Origin: Paraburkholderia sp.
GTDB lineage: Bacteria > Pseudomonadota > Gammaproteobacteria > Burkholderiales > Burkholderiaceae
Assembly (NCBI GenBank): GCA_004322045.1
Contig: SCRN01000034.1
Span: 248,001-312,000 of the forward strand
DNA: 64,000 nucleotides
Direction of reading: 5' to 3'
Positions 53,859 through 62,451 of this stretch are shown in pieces. The notes beneath the pieces are model-generated. The model was not told the origin of the DNA and did not search any database. It saw nothing but the letters and a program-made list of their open reading frames with translations. A program made the translations under genes and the position numbers. Every line of letters begins with the position of its first letter. The first letter of the stretch is position 1.

Positions 53859-54641
53859 ATGAAAAACCTGCTACTAAAACTGTGTGCGGCAGCGCTTGTC
53901 GCCGGCTCGGCCGCTGCGACGAACGCACATGCCGCCGACCTACATGTCATGACGTCCGGTGGCTTTACCGCAGCGTATAAGGTGCTCGGGCCCAAGTTCG
54001 CGTCGCAGACGGGCGATACGCTCGAGACCGCGCTCGGTCCGTCGATGGGGAAATCGCCCGAGGCTATCCCCAACCGACTCGAACGTGGCGAGCCCGCAGA
54101 TGCCGTCATCATGGTTGGATATGCGCTGGACGAGTTGATCCGCAAGGGCGAGGTGATCCCCTCATCGCGCGTCGAGCTGGCCGATTCGCGCATCGGCATG
54201 GTCGTGCGCGAAGGCGCCGCGAAGCCGGACATCAGCACGGAGGAAGGCCTGCGGCAGACATTGCTGCATGCCAAGTCAATCGCCTACTCGGACAGTGCTA
54301 GCGGCGTCTATATCGAGCGGGAGTTGTTCAAGAAGCTCGGCATCGAGGATCAAGTCAAGTCGAAGGCGAAGATGATTCCGCGGATACCCGTGGCGTCGGT
54401 GGTGGCGAACGGCGACTACGCAATCGGCTTCCAACAGGTGAGCGAATTGCTGCCCGTCAAGGGCGCTGCCTTCGTTGGAAAGATTCCGGAATCGCTGCAA
54501 TCGGTCACGCGTTTCGCCGCAGGCATTCCGGTCCACGCGCAGCATCCGAAGGAAGCGAAAGCGTTGCTCGACTACCTCGCCTCCCCGGGCGTGCAAGGCG
54601 AGGTGAAGTGGACCGGGCTCGATTCGGTTTCGACTCATTGA
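53859..54641 (+). CDS. Periplasmic ModA-like protein, probable aconitate isomerase
   Basis: A 260-residue protein with a signal peptide ending A-H-A-A. The mature part is an extracellular solute-binding (SBP_bac_11, ModA-like) fold: L-H-V-M-T-S-G-G-F at the start, D-S-A-S-G-V-Y near 163 and F-Q-Q-V-S-E-L near 196. Aconitate isomerase from Pseudomonas is a periplasmic protein of this family and about this length, and this gene follows a tricarboxylate-type carrier. No ABC permease is present, which argues against a transport role. The enzyme assignment is an inference from family and context. Confidence 0.65.
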   Translation: MKNLLLKLCAAALVAGSAAATNAHAADLHVMTSGGFTAAYKVLGPKFASQTGDTLETALGPSMGKSPEAIPNRLERGEPADAVIMVGYALDELIRKGEVIPSSRVELADSRIGMVVREGAAKPDISTEEGLRQTLLHAKSIAYSDSASGVYIERELFKKLGIEDQVKSKAKMIPRIPVASVVANGDYAIGFQQVSELLPVKGAAFVGKIPESLQSVTRFAAGIPVHAQHPKEAKALLDYLASPGVQGEVKWTGLDSVSTH

Positions 54642-54668
54642 CGCAGACTGACACGACGGCTCGCCGCG

Positions 54669-55592
54669 CTAACCCGGCCCATCGCCGCTCGTCATGCCGC
54701 CGCGCTTGGCTCCCACCATCATTCGATGAAACTCCTGAGCGGCCGGCGTGAGCTGGCGGCCACGGCGTCTGACGATTCCGACGCGCCGCTTCACCACCGG
54801 TTCGACGAGCGGCACGCTCGTCAGAATGGGGTGATTGGCGCCCGGCATCGCCATCGACGGCACGGCCGCAACCCCGAGTCCCGCTTCGACCAAGCCGAGC
54901 ATGGTCGTTACGTGCCGGGTCTCGCAGACGCTCGGCGCACTGGGCGCCACGGCCGACAGCGCTTGGTCGAGCAACAGGCGGTTGCCGGACGTCTTGCCCA
55001 CCGATACGTACTCGTGCTCGTACAGTTCGCTCCAAGTCACGCGCTTCTTGCTCGCGAGAGGATGGTCGCGGCGGCAGGCGGCAACGAACCGGTCCTGCAG
55101 GAGCAGCTTGAATTCGATCTCCGGCTCCTGGCTGCCGATGAAGCTCACGCCGAAATCGGCCTCGCCGCTGATGACCGCGCCAAGCACCTCGTTCGCGCTC
55201 GCATCGAGCAGCCTTACCCTGATGCGCGGAAAGCGCCGGCGATAATTCGCAATGACGTTCGGCAAAAAGTAATAGGCTACCGATGGCACGCAGGCGATGG
55301 TCACATGCCCGAGACGGCTCGATGAAACGTCGCGGATGCCGAGCAGCGCGACATCGAGGTCGTCGAGCAGCTGTTCGGTACTTTGCGCAAACACGCGGCC
55401 GACAGTCGTGAGTGCGACGCTGCGCGTGGTGCGCTCGAACAGACGCACACCGAGCGCTTCCTCAAGCTTGTCGATGCGGCGACTCAGCGCCGGCTGGGAG
55501 ATGCTGACCGCCTCGGCGGCCTTGCGGAAACTGCCCAACTCCGCCACTGCACGAAACGCCTGCAAATCGTTCAAATCGAAGTTAATAGCCAT
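54669..55592 (-). CDS. LysR-family transcriptional regulator (tricarboxylate locus)
   Basis: A 307-residue LysR protein. S-F-R-K-A-A-E-A-V-S-I-S-Q-P-A-L-S-R-R-I (~21-40) is the recognition helix-turn-helix. It is convergent with the aconitate-isomerase-like gene and overlaps the stop of the upstream XRE/MmyB gene by 11 bases, so both regulators are made from one transcript. It is the likely regulator of the transporter pair, although no shared operator was seen. Confidence 0.87.
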   Translation of the reverse strand: MAINFDLNDLQAFRAVAELGSFRKAAEAVSISQPALSRRIDKLEEALGVRLFERTTRSVALTTVGRVFAQSTEQLLDDLDVALLGIRDVSSSRLGHVTIACVPSVAYYFLPNVIANYRRRFPRIRVRLLDASANEVLGAVISGEADFGVSFIGSQEPEIEFKLLLQDRFVAACRRDHPLASKKRVTWSELYEHEYVSVGKTSGNRLLLDQALSAVAPSAPSVCETRHVTTMLGLVEAGLGVAAVPSMAMPGANHPILTSVPLVEPVVKRRVGIVRRRGRQLTPAAQEFHRMMVGAKRGGMTSGDGPG

Positions 55593-56457
55593 GCGCCTCC
55601 CCCCGCGCCTCGGGGGCAGCGCCATCGACGATCGACGCGCGCAACATCGCGCGGATACGCTCCGCGGTGTGCGCCTGCAACGGCGTGTATACGAGCATGC
55701 TCACGTCGGGCCGGCCATCGACGGCGAACAGCGAATACTCCATCTCGAGGCTCCCCAACTCCGGATGCATCAAGCGCTTCACGTTCTCTCCTTCACCGTG
55801 GCTCAGCACGTGATTCTCACGCCACATGCGCTCGAAATCCGGGCTCGTGCGGCACAGATCTTCCACGAGATCGCCCACTTCGGTGGCGAGCCCTGCGCGC
55901 GCCACATCGGCGCGAAATGTTCCGACCACGAAGCGCGCGACGCTCTCCCAATCGTGCTGCCTGGCACGCACGGCCGGATTGCCGAATAGGAAACGCAGGA
56001 TGTTCCGTTCACCGGGTGGCAGGGCGCTATAGTCGGTGAGCACCAGCGCCGCGGCACGATTCCACGCCACGACGTCCCAGCTCGCGGTCTTGACGATCGC
56101 GGGGCTAGCGTCAAGCGAATCCAGCACGCGTTGCAATCGCGGGTTCACGCCCGCCACCACCCGGTAGCGTACTTCAGGGGGCCTGCCGAGGCCCAGCATG
56201 AAGAGATGCTCACGCTCCGTATCCGTCAACATCAGCGCCGCGCCGATGCGTTCCAGCACCTCGGCGGAAGGCGCGCCGCCCCGGCCTTGTTCGAGCCACG
56301 TGTACCACGCGGCGCTGATGTTCGCACGTTGGGCCACTTCTTCTCTGCGCAATCCGGGCGTGCGCCTACGGCCGGAAAAGCCGAAGCTGGCCGGATCGAG
56401 CCGCGTCCGGCGGCTGCGCAAGAATTCTCCGAGGGTGGGGGCGACGTTCACTGGCAT
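55582..56457 (-). CDS. XRE-family regulator with MmyB-like ligand domain
   Basis: A 291-residue protein. The N-terminal helix-turn-helix has the typical family sequence T-P-G-L-R-R-E-E-V-A-Q-R-A-N-I-S and Y-T-W-L-E-Q-G-R. The C-terminal part is the MmyB-type PAS-like domain, which binds fatty acids or similar ligands. It is divergent from the SDR gene at 56556; in such pairs the regulator usually represses its neighbour. Confidence 0.88.
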   Translation of the reverse strand: MPVNVAPTLGEFLRSRRTRLDPASFGFSGRRRTPGLRREEVAQRANISAAWYTWLEQGRGGAPSAEVLERIGAALMLTDTEREHLFMLGLGRPPEVRYRVVAGVNPRLQRVLDSLDASPAIVKTASWDVVAWNRAAALVLTDYSALPPGERNILRFLFGNPAVRARQHDWESVARFVVGTFRADVARAGLATEVGDLVEDLCRTSPDFERMWRENHVLSHGEGENVKRLMHPELGSLEMEYSLFAVDGRPDVSMLVYTPLQAHTAERIRAMLRASIVDGAAPEARGEAHGY

Positions 56458-56555
56458 GACAAGCCTGTTAGCCGGTTTACCTGGATAAGGTCACTACTTC
56501 AACAGGATATCGAATGATCGCATAGTGGCCGGGTGATTACCCAGGAGACTTAACG

Positions 56556-57455
56556 ATGCGAATCTTTCTGACAGGCGCAACCGGCTTCATCGGCTCGGCT
56601 CTGGTTCCCGAACTCATCGGCGCAGGTCACGAGGTCATCGGCATGACGCGATCCGATTCAGGCGCGCAGGCGTTGGCCGCGGCGGGCGCTGAGATCCATC
56701 GCGGCACGCTCGAAGACACTGACAGCTTGCGCAGCGGCGCAGAGAAGGCGGACGCCGTCATCCATCTCGCGTTCGACCATGATTTCTCGCATTTCGTGGA
56801 CAACTGCGAAAAAGACAAGCGCGCGATTGCGGCCTTGGGGGCGGCGTTGGCCGGGTCTGATCGCCCTCTTCTTTTGACGTCCGGCACTGGTGTCGGCAGC
56901 CGCGACGACGGGCAACCGGCCAGCGAGGACGTGTTCAACGCCGCGCATCCTAACCCGCGCATCGCATCGGAGATGGCCGGCAATGCGCTGCTGGAGGCAG
57001 GCGTCAATGTCTCCGTGATGCGTCTGCCGCAAGTGCATAACCCATTCAAACAGGGCCTCATTACGCCGCTCATCCAGATCGTGCGCGAGAAAGGTGTGTC
57101 CGCCTATGTGGAAGATGGCCTTAACCGCTGGCCCGCCGGACATCTGTCCGATGTCGTGCGGCTGTATCGGCTCGCCATCGAGAAAGCCGAACGCGGGGCA
57201 CGCTATCACGCGGTTGGCGAAGAAGGCACCAGCGCGCGGGAAATCGCCGAGGCGTTGGGACGGGGATTGAACGTGCCGGTCGTCTCCATCGCGCGAGAGG
57301 AAGCGCAAGCATATTTCGGATGGATGGCGATGTTCGCCGCGCTCGACATGCCTGCGTCTAGTGCACTTACGCAGGCGCACTTGGGTTGGAAGCCGACGGG
57401 ACCGACGCTCATCTCCGATTTGAACGAAGCGCGCTATGCCAGGGAGGCGGTGTAA
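56556..57455 (+). CDS. NAD(P)-dependent SDR/epimerase-like protein
   Basis: A 299-residue extended or atypical SDR. G-A-T-G-F-I-G-S (7-14) is the nucleotide-binding motif. The usual catalytic Y-x-x-x-K is not evident at the expected place (~150), where A-S-E-M-A-G-N is found, so it may be an atypical NAD(P)-binding reductase. AGGAG lies 8 bases before the ATG. It is divergent from the MmyB-type regulator gene. Confidence 0.82.
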   Translation: MRIFLTGATGFIGSALVPELIGAGHEVIGMTRSDSGAQALAAAGAEIHRGTLEDTDSLRSGAEKADAVIHLAFDHDFSHFVDNCEKDKRAIAALGAALAGSDRPLLLTSGTGVGSRDDGQPASEDVFNAAHPNPRIASEMAGNALLEAGVNVSVMRLPQVHNPFKQGLITPLIQIVREKGVSAYVEDGLNRWPAGHLSDVVRLYRLAIEKAERGARYHAVGEEGTSAREIAEALGRGLNVPVVSIAREEAQAYFGWMAMFAALDMPASSALTQAHLGWKPTGPTLISDLNEARYAREAV

Positions 57456-57540
57456 GCGTCGGGGCAGGTTTTGTCGGGCGCCTTCATGCCGCGTGGCGGC
57501 CATTGCGGGCTCGCTGCAGCACAGAAAGTCAGCAGGATCG

Positions 57541-58584
57541 TTATGGAGTGACGATATCGATTGGCAAACTGCCGTCGATCTGATTACGCCACGCGAGAAT
57601 GGTGTTCGGCACCTTCTTCTCCCACGCAGGCACGTTCGTGTAGTACCGCACCCGCACTTTGTTGTTGCGGTCGAAGACGAGCAGTCCGATCCACAGTTCG
57701 CCGTCGCGGCTCATCACAATCGATGCATTCGTCGTTGCAAGGCCGCGCACGAAAAACTGCTGCACCTTCGCGCCCAGATGATCCAAGTCGGCTCCATCGC
57801 TACGAAGATTGATCGTCGATAGCAGTGCATCGTAATCGCGGCCGAGCAGCGCATGCGCCGCGTCATTCGCCTTGCGATCGTTCAGCACGTGAAGGCTCAC
57901 GAGGTCCACCGACGGCTTCGCGTTCGACGCGGCAAACGTGACGTATCTACCGCCAAAGGACACCCCCATCCCTTCACCACAGGTCTCCGGACCGCTCGCC
58001 TCCGTCACAGCGATGCTTTCGTTGCGGTGAACGAACGTCAGCCGGCACCCCTGCGCGTCGCGATAGTCCGCCGTTTCGCCATGCACGGTGATGTCACCTT
58101 CGTTCTCACCGGTATGCGCCCCATCGTATGCCGAGATCGCAAAATGCAAATGGGGCGCCGCGCCCGAGAAAGTCAGCGTGCCGCCTTGCGTCGGGTTGCG
58201 GCTGTCTAGGGTCCACGTTTGGTCCCACCTGTCCTGTGCCAGCGGGGTCCCCGCCAGCGCCGCCAGCCGTTCCTTGTAGCGGTCGGCTACGCATGACTTA
58301 TCGTCGCCGCACGCATTGCGCAAACGGAGCCATTGCTGCTGTGTGCGTTTGAGCGCCGGGCCGTCGTGGCTCTGCGCCAACGAGGCCTTCCAGGCGACCG
58401 CAAGTTCACTATCGAGTTGCGAAAGCGCAGGTGTCGCGCATATCGCTTTCTCCGTCGGCGAAGCGGCCTTTGCGCAATCGAAACTAGCCGCACGGCAGGC
58501 CATCGGCAATGCGGTTAGCACGGTCAAAGCGATGACATGCAGAAACGACTGCTCACGGCGCGAGAGAGCACAGAGTCGGGGCAT
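57541..58584 (-). CDS. LprI-type (DUF1311) secreted protein
   Basis: A 347-residue protein with a signal peptide (~1-33). Residues ~34-95 form an LprI N-terminal domain: S-F-D-C-A-K-A, A-I-C-A-T-P-A-L, L-D-S-E-L-A and N-A-C-G-D-D-K-S-C with the conserved cysteines. LprI-family proteins inhibit lysozyme in mycobacteria; in proteobacteria the role is unclear. The C-terminal ~230 residues are of no family I recognise. It is a single gene, divergent from the toxin module. Confidence 0.75.
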   Translation of the reverse strand: MPRLCALSRREQSFLHVIALTVLTALPMACRAASFDCAKAASPTEKAICATPALSQLDSELAVAWKASLAQSHDGPALKRTQQQWLRLRNACGDDKSCVADRYKERLAALAGTPLAQDRWDQTWTLDSRNPTQGGTLTFSGAAPHLHFAISAYDGAHTGENEGDITVHGETADYRDAQGCRLTFVHRNESIAVTEASGPETCGEGMGVSFGGRYVTFAASNAKPSVDLVSLHVLNDRKANDAAHALLGRDYDALLSTINLRSDGADLDHLGAKVQQFFVRGLATTNASIVMSRDGELWIGLLVFDRNNKVRVRYYTNVPAWEKKVPNTILAWRNQIDGSLPIDIVTP

Positions 58585-58999
58585 TACCGTAACCTCGTAG
58601 GTTCGTCGTATCGGTCAGCAATTCGCTCGTGCCGTAGAGCAGCACATGCGCGGGCGACCGAGTACGGCGCATTGTCAGGAGTGACGCGGAGTGTACCAAC
58701 TAGCGCACGCGGCTGCAGCCACGTGCTCGGGGGATATCTGTCGAGACACCCGATCCCCCGTTTGCCCGTTTCGATGACGGACAATCGTGATGCGTTTCCG
58801 TTGGTCCTGTTTTTTTACGCATGGCGACGTTCGACTGACCTACCCCATTAAAATCACCCAGCTCCAGCAGCCGTGCGGCATTCAACAATGGCCAAATGGC
58901 CACCGTTGTGGGAACGAGTGATCTGTATTGTGCATCGGGCGCCGCATAAAGCCGATCGCGACTAGCCGAAGATTCAAATCCGAATCCACCTTCGAAGAT
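58585..58999. other. Intergenic region before the toxin module
   Basis: This 415-bp region has several short open frames on both strands without ribosome-binding sites or motifs. No hairpin or operator stands out. It should contain the promoters of the LprI-type gene and of the toxin module. Confidence 0.4.
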
Positions 59000-59335
59000 A
59001 TGCAAGCGCATCAAACACACGCTCTGACTGAGGACGAACGCAGGTTCGTAACGGCCGTTCAAGACAGCATTCGCAACGCCGTCCCGAGGCTCGCCGACGA
59101 TCCGGCATTGCTCGACAAGCTCAAGCAAGCATACGGAGAAGCTAGGGTCATAGGGCTGGCACAAGAGAAATTACTGGCGGATTTTCTCTATCTCGAAATG
59201 CAGTCCCCAGGTTTTCATCGTCATCCGGCGATTCGAGGATGGCTCCATCAGCCCGGCGCAACCCCCGACGAGCGCTTCGCCGATTTGATCGATCTACTTC
59301 GCAACAAGTTCCAGCAGCTAAAGGAGATCAAATAA
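59000..59335 (+). CDS. Probable effector adaptor/chaperone upstream of Tox-REase-5 toxin
   Basis: A 111-residue soluble, helical protein. The start at 59000 is preceded by no strong ribosome-binding site; an upstream ATG at 58928 would add 24 residues. It has no signal peptide. P-A-I-R-G-W-L-H-Q-P-G-A-T-P-D-E-R-F-A-D near the C-terminus is the most striking segment. The stop shares a base with the toxin's ATG (TAATG). In the P. aeruginosa TseT cluster small proteins in this position help load the effector; an equal role here is inferred. Confidence 0.6.
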   Translation: MQAHQTHALTEDERRFVTAVQDSIRNAVPRLADDPALLDKLKQAYGEARVIGLAQEKLLADFLYLEMQSPGFHRHPAIRGWLHQPGATPDERFADLIDLLRNKFQQLKEIK

Positions 59336-59922
59336 TGGCGTCGACACGTCGCTCTCGCCTCGAAGAAGCGAGCATTGCACTTTTGGCATTGCTAACCGCC
59401 ATAGGAGGCGCTGTTGGCGGTCTCGCCGACAAAACGCATCCCGACCGCGATAGCCTCGAGACGGAGAAAGCGAAGTCGAACTCAGCCTCACGTGTCATAC
59501 CGGTGCTTTATGAGTCGCACGCCCAGTGCCCACCGCGTAGAGGTTGGCTCGTCACGAGGAAATGGCACATGTCCAAGATCTCGCGTGACTACCAGGCGCG
59601 CGTTACGGGCTTCTCGCCATTCACCGAATGGAAATTTATGAATATCGAATTCGACGGATTCCGATCATCGGAATGCCGTCTGCAAGAAGCGAAAGCTCGG
59701 TACGATCAGTTTTTTGATTCCCAGACCGGTTTCCCGAAACACTTCTTCGAGATCTTCGGTCTGCCACGCACTCTCAATCAAGCCCGTATTCAAAGCGAAA
59801 TTGCAAAGAACAATCCACCTACAAGGCTGACATGGTATTTCATGCAACCCATTTCTCATAAATTTTTCTCGCGGCTTTTTGTGCGCGAAAGACTGCTCAT
59901 TGAATCTCTGCTCCATCCTTGA
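59335..59922 (+). CDS. Tox-REase-5 domain nuclease toxin (TseT-like, probable type VI effector)
   Basis: A 195-residue protein. One hydrophobic segment lies at ~14-30. Residues ~64-165 match the restriction-endonuclease-fold toxin 5 domain: C-P-P-R-R-G-W-L-V, D-Y-Q-A-R-V-T-G-F, E-F-D107-G-F and Q-E118-A-K120-A-R-Y-D-Q-F. D107 and E118-x-K120 form the PD-(D/E)xK nuclease pattern, so it looks active. It is sandwiched between a co-translated small protein and an Imm52 immunity gene. No PAAR or VgrG gene is in the window, so the delivery partner lies elsewhere. Confidence 0.78.
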   Translation: MASTRRSRLEEASIALLALLTAIGGAVGGLADKTHPDRDSLETEKAKSNSASRVIPVLYESHAQCPPRRGWLVTRKWHMSKISRDYQARVTGFSPFTEWKFMNIEFDGFRSSECRLQEAKARYDQFFDSQTGFPKHFFEIFGLPRTLNQARIQSEIAKNNPPTRLTWYFMQPISHKFFSRLFVRERLLIESLLHP

Positions 59923-59923
59923 C

Positions 59924-60634
59924 ATGGTAATTTTCCTATCCTTCCAGCTTCAAAAATCTGTCCTCCCTTCGGGAGAGGAGCACCTTGGCATCTTATGGAG
60001 AATCGCCAGGCTGCTCGAGCCGTTCGGCCTCCCAGTTCAACACTGGTACCCGCCCGCCCCCACACGAAAAAAATCCCTTGCGCACGCTGCATTCGACCGC
60101 AACGGTCCAACGCCGGTGGCACTCGAGATGCTTCGGCTGCAAGACGCGAAGGATGCTATGACCAACTATCGACGAACTGGTGTCTGGAGCGGAACAGAGA
60201 ACGGTAGAAGTGGCGCGTTCTCCGTTTCGGTTTCGTCCAATCCCGACCTCCCTACTTGTCTGCTCTATGTGCAATTGAAAGACGTCGCGGCACTCGATAA
60301 CGCCAGGAACGCGCAGCGACTCATGTTGGGCTTGCTCGACATCTGGCCTCTCGCCGCTGATATAGAAGTCGGCCCGCTGATGTACTACACCGAGCACCGG
60401 GTTTTTCCGAAACGACCTGGCGCCGGCTGGATGCTCTATCTCCCGACGGCAATCGCGCACGATAAGGTGCCCGAGGCCGCGGAACTCGTGCCGGTCATGG
60501 ATGGGGATAGACAGAAGGGGACCATCATCGTCAGCGTCTCCGATGCTGCCTTTTCCATCGGCAATCCAGATCACGTGAAGATCGCTAACGCGATCGAAAT
60601 CCGATTGGCAGACCAAGACCTTTTGCCTCGGTAG
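59924..60634 (+). CDS. Imm52-family immunity protein
   Basis: A 236-residue cytoplasmic protein. The C-terminal half has the Imm52 sequences G-W-M-L-Y-L-P, V-P-E-A-A-E-L-V, K-G-T-I-I-V-S-V and the end I-E-I-R-L-A-D-Q-D-L-L-P-R. Imm52 is the usual partner of Tox-REase-5 toxins (TsiT with TseT). Its ATG lies one base after the toxin stop, so toxin and antidote are made together. The start M-V-I-F-L-S-F is chosen for this spacing. Confidence 0.8.
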   Translation: MVIFLSFQLQKSVLPSGEEHLGILWRIARLLEPFGLPVQHWYPPAPTRKKSLAHAAFDRNGPTPVALEMLRLQDAKDAMTNYRRTGVWSGTENGRSGAFSVSVSSNPDLPTCLLYVQLKDVAALDNARNAQRLMLGLLDIWPLAADIEVGPLMYYTEHRVFPKRPGAGWMLYLPTAIAHDKVPEAAELVPVMDGDRQKGTIIVSVSDAAFSIGNPDHVKIANAIEIRLADQDLLPR

Positions 60635-60706
60635 CGGAGGTCAGCATGTCGAAGGAGTTGGACGCGCAGTGGGTGAGGCAGACTTAGTACAGCTTGCGCC
60701 GCGACC

Positions 60707-61036
60707 TTAGTTAACGTGCGTGGCTATGAAGAACGTCGCCGCGACAAGCGCGGTACCAAAGCTGCATACAAAGGTCACGAGCTTCCAGGCCTGAGCGTTG
60801 ATTTCCAGATGAAGTGCCGCCTTCATATCGAGCAAATCAGCCCTGGTAGCAACCGTGTTCAGGCGTGTCTCTATCCGCGCGAGTCTGTCGCGCGTATCGT
60901 GGTTGGCGGCTTCGAGCGATGAGATTCTGGCGTCCGTAGCACCATCATCGCCGCCACCGCCACCCTTGTCAAACCGTGGACGGGGCAGTTCGGTATCGGC
61001 ACTTCTCAACCGGCGGCGAATATCTGGAATCGTCAT
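60707..61036 (-). CDS. Small coiled-coil protein with C-terminal membrane anchor
   Basis: A 109-residue protein. Residues ~28-38 are Gly/Asp-rich, ~38-75 form heptads (I-S-S-L-E-A-A-N, R-L-A-R-I-E-T-R-L), and ~83-106 form one membrane helix. The plan is like phage-type XhlA/Bdr-like accessory proteins, but I do not recognise a family. Two adjacent ATGs (61039, 61036) could start it. It lies in a region of gene fragments. Confidence 0.55.
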   Translation of the reverse strand: MTIPDIRRRLRSADTELPRPRFDKGGGGGDDGATDARISSLEAANHDTRDRLARIETRLNTVATRADLLDMKAALHLEINAQAWKLVTFVCSFGTALVAATFFIATHVN

Positions 61037-61295
61037 CATTTCGGTCTCGGGTATGCCCCAAGCCACAGAGGGATTTCACGCGGTAGCGTTAGACAATGAT
61101 CGGTCGATAATAGTCTTGAGATGCCGCGGTCGGGCGGCTACCACTATTTTCTCGGACTGAATCCGACGTTTTCGATTCAAGTCTGCCCTCGCGCAGACAG
61201 ACGTCCTAAGTCTGCCTGCCAACTCTGCCATGCGGTGTGTACCCGCTCTTAAGCAGCTTCGCGCGTTGAGGCGATAATATGCCTCAACCATCGTC

Positions 61296-61559
61296 GTGGA
61301 GAAGATCGACGTCGTCCACACCGAGCCCTACGGTTGCGCCCATATCGTCGCTGGAGCGCGTGCGTGCCCACCGGAAGACGTTGGCGGTCCACGCGGCTAT
61401 CAGAGGTTCCTTGAAACGCTACGCGAGCGACCTGAAAGCGAAGAAGCGCGCGACCTGAGGATATGGGTCGGGCGCGGCTTTGACGCCGAGTTATTCGACC
61501 GCCGCGCAGCAAACGCCGCACTTCTACGAATGGCATCCAACGGCTGGGGGCGGAGGTAA
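61296..61559 (+). pseudogene. Plasmid pRiA4b ORF-3-like protein, 5'-truncated remnant
   Basis: 87 codons match the C-terminal half of the pRiA4b ORF-3 family: A-G-A-R-A-C-P-P-E-D-V-G-G-P-R-G-Y and W-V-G-R-G-F-D-A-E-L-F-D. The N-terminal half, normally over 80 residues with G-D-x-W-x-H, is missing, although the preceding bases still read V-V-E-K-I-D in frame. It is a broken gene, often seen near mobile DNA. Confidence 0.65.
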
Positions 61560-61594
61560 CTGCGGTTCAGGTGAAGACGTTGTTGGCACAGCGC

Positions 61595-61741
61595 TTATGT
61601 CGACACACAGGTACGCGGCAGTTGTGGAGTGCGGCCGAATATGGCCGCCACCACGGCGTCGTCGGGCATCGACCGCGCGCGGTCGAGCCAGTCGTGCTGG
61701 AGGGCGGCGTCGCCGACGGTCGCTGACTTCTTGCGGCCCAT
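61595..61741 (-). pseudogene. 48-codon fragment of unknown origin
   Basis: An open frame with protein-like composition (M-G-R-K-K-S-A-T-V-G-D-A-A-L-Q-H-D-W-L-D) sits in an otherwise gene-free gap and reads well also upstream of its ATG (D-F-P-D-G-L). It may be the tail of a degraded gene. No family is recognised and it could be chance. Confidence 0.25.
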
Positions 61742-61814
61742 CAGTCCGTCGGGGAAGTCAGCCTAGTAGCTCGTGACGGGCCGCCTCCGCTGGGGCAGCC
61801 CTGGCAACGCACTG

Positions 61815-62249
61815 TTAATCGCGATGATGGTGCTTGCGATGGCGCCAACTCGGGTGCCCACGGTAATCATTGGCGTAAGAATTCGCGCGGGAGATGTGGC
61901 CTCCGAGTGCTGAGCCTGCGCCGCCGCCTGCGGCCGCCCCGATGATGCCACCGGCGCGGCCGCCCATCGCATTGCCCGCCGCCGCGCCCGCGCCGCCACC
62001 CAGCGCGCCGCCTACGATCGCCCCCGTACGTTCACGGCGGTTCGAGGTAATGGCGCCGCCCGCGCCGCCGCCCACGGCACCGCCGATAACCGACCCGGTG
62101 CTGCCCCCAACGGCGCCGCCAACGGCAGCGCCGGCCGCGCCACCCAGTGCGCCGCCCAGCGCATTGTTCAAATCGCCGGCGAAAGCCGGCAGCGAGCTCA
62201 GTGCAGCCAATGCCGCGAAGGCGGCAATCCGAACGTTTTTCTTCAACAT
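61815..62249 (-). CDS. Glycine-zipper secreted protein
   Basis: A 144-residue protein with a signal peptide ending A-F-A-G. Residues ~25-120 are glycine-zipper repeats (G-G-A-L-G-G-A-A-G, G-G-A-V-G-G), the kind that insert as packed helices into membranes. The end is His/Arg-rich (H-P-S-W-R-H-R-K-H-H-H-R-D). The start at 62249 (M-L-K-K-N-V-R) is chosen for the signal peptide. The role is unknown; related proteins affect the outer membrane or stress response. Confidence 0.78.
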   Translation of the reverse strand: MLKKNVRIAAFAALAALSSLPAFAGDLNNALGGALGGAAGAAVGGAVGGSTGSVIGGAVGGGAGGAITSNRRERTGAIVGGALGGGAGAAAGNAMGGRAGGIIGAAAGGGAGSALGGHISRANSYANDYRGHPSWRHRKHHHRD

Positions 62250-62367
62250 ATGAGGCCTTTCGTCTTCGTTTGAATCATGGCGCGCAGTATAGCGAGCCAC
62301 CGAAAGGCAAATGTTGCTTGGCGATGCGAAGTCCGTAAGAGATGTAACGAAATCCCGGAGGTTGGTT

Positions 62368-62451
62368 GGTTTCAGCCGGTGCCACGTCGGTCGCGATGAT
62401 GAACAAATCGGCGTCGATCGCCTCGGCCACCAGCGCCGGGGCCAAACCTAC
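62368..62451 (-). pseudogene. Carbamate kinase-like remnant
   Basis: About 28 codons on the minus strand read L-A-P-A-L-V-A-E-A-I-D-A-D-L-F-I-I-A-T-D-V. This matches the carbamate kinase (ArcC) segment that binds ATP, normally D-x-D-x-A-x-x-L-A with A-D-L-L-x-I-L-T-D-V. No start, no flanking ArcC motifs and no full frame remain. It lies directly after the trehalase stop. Confidence 0.45.
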
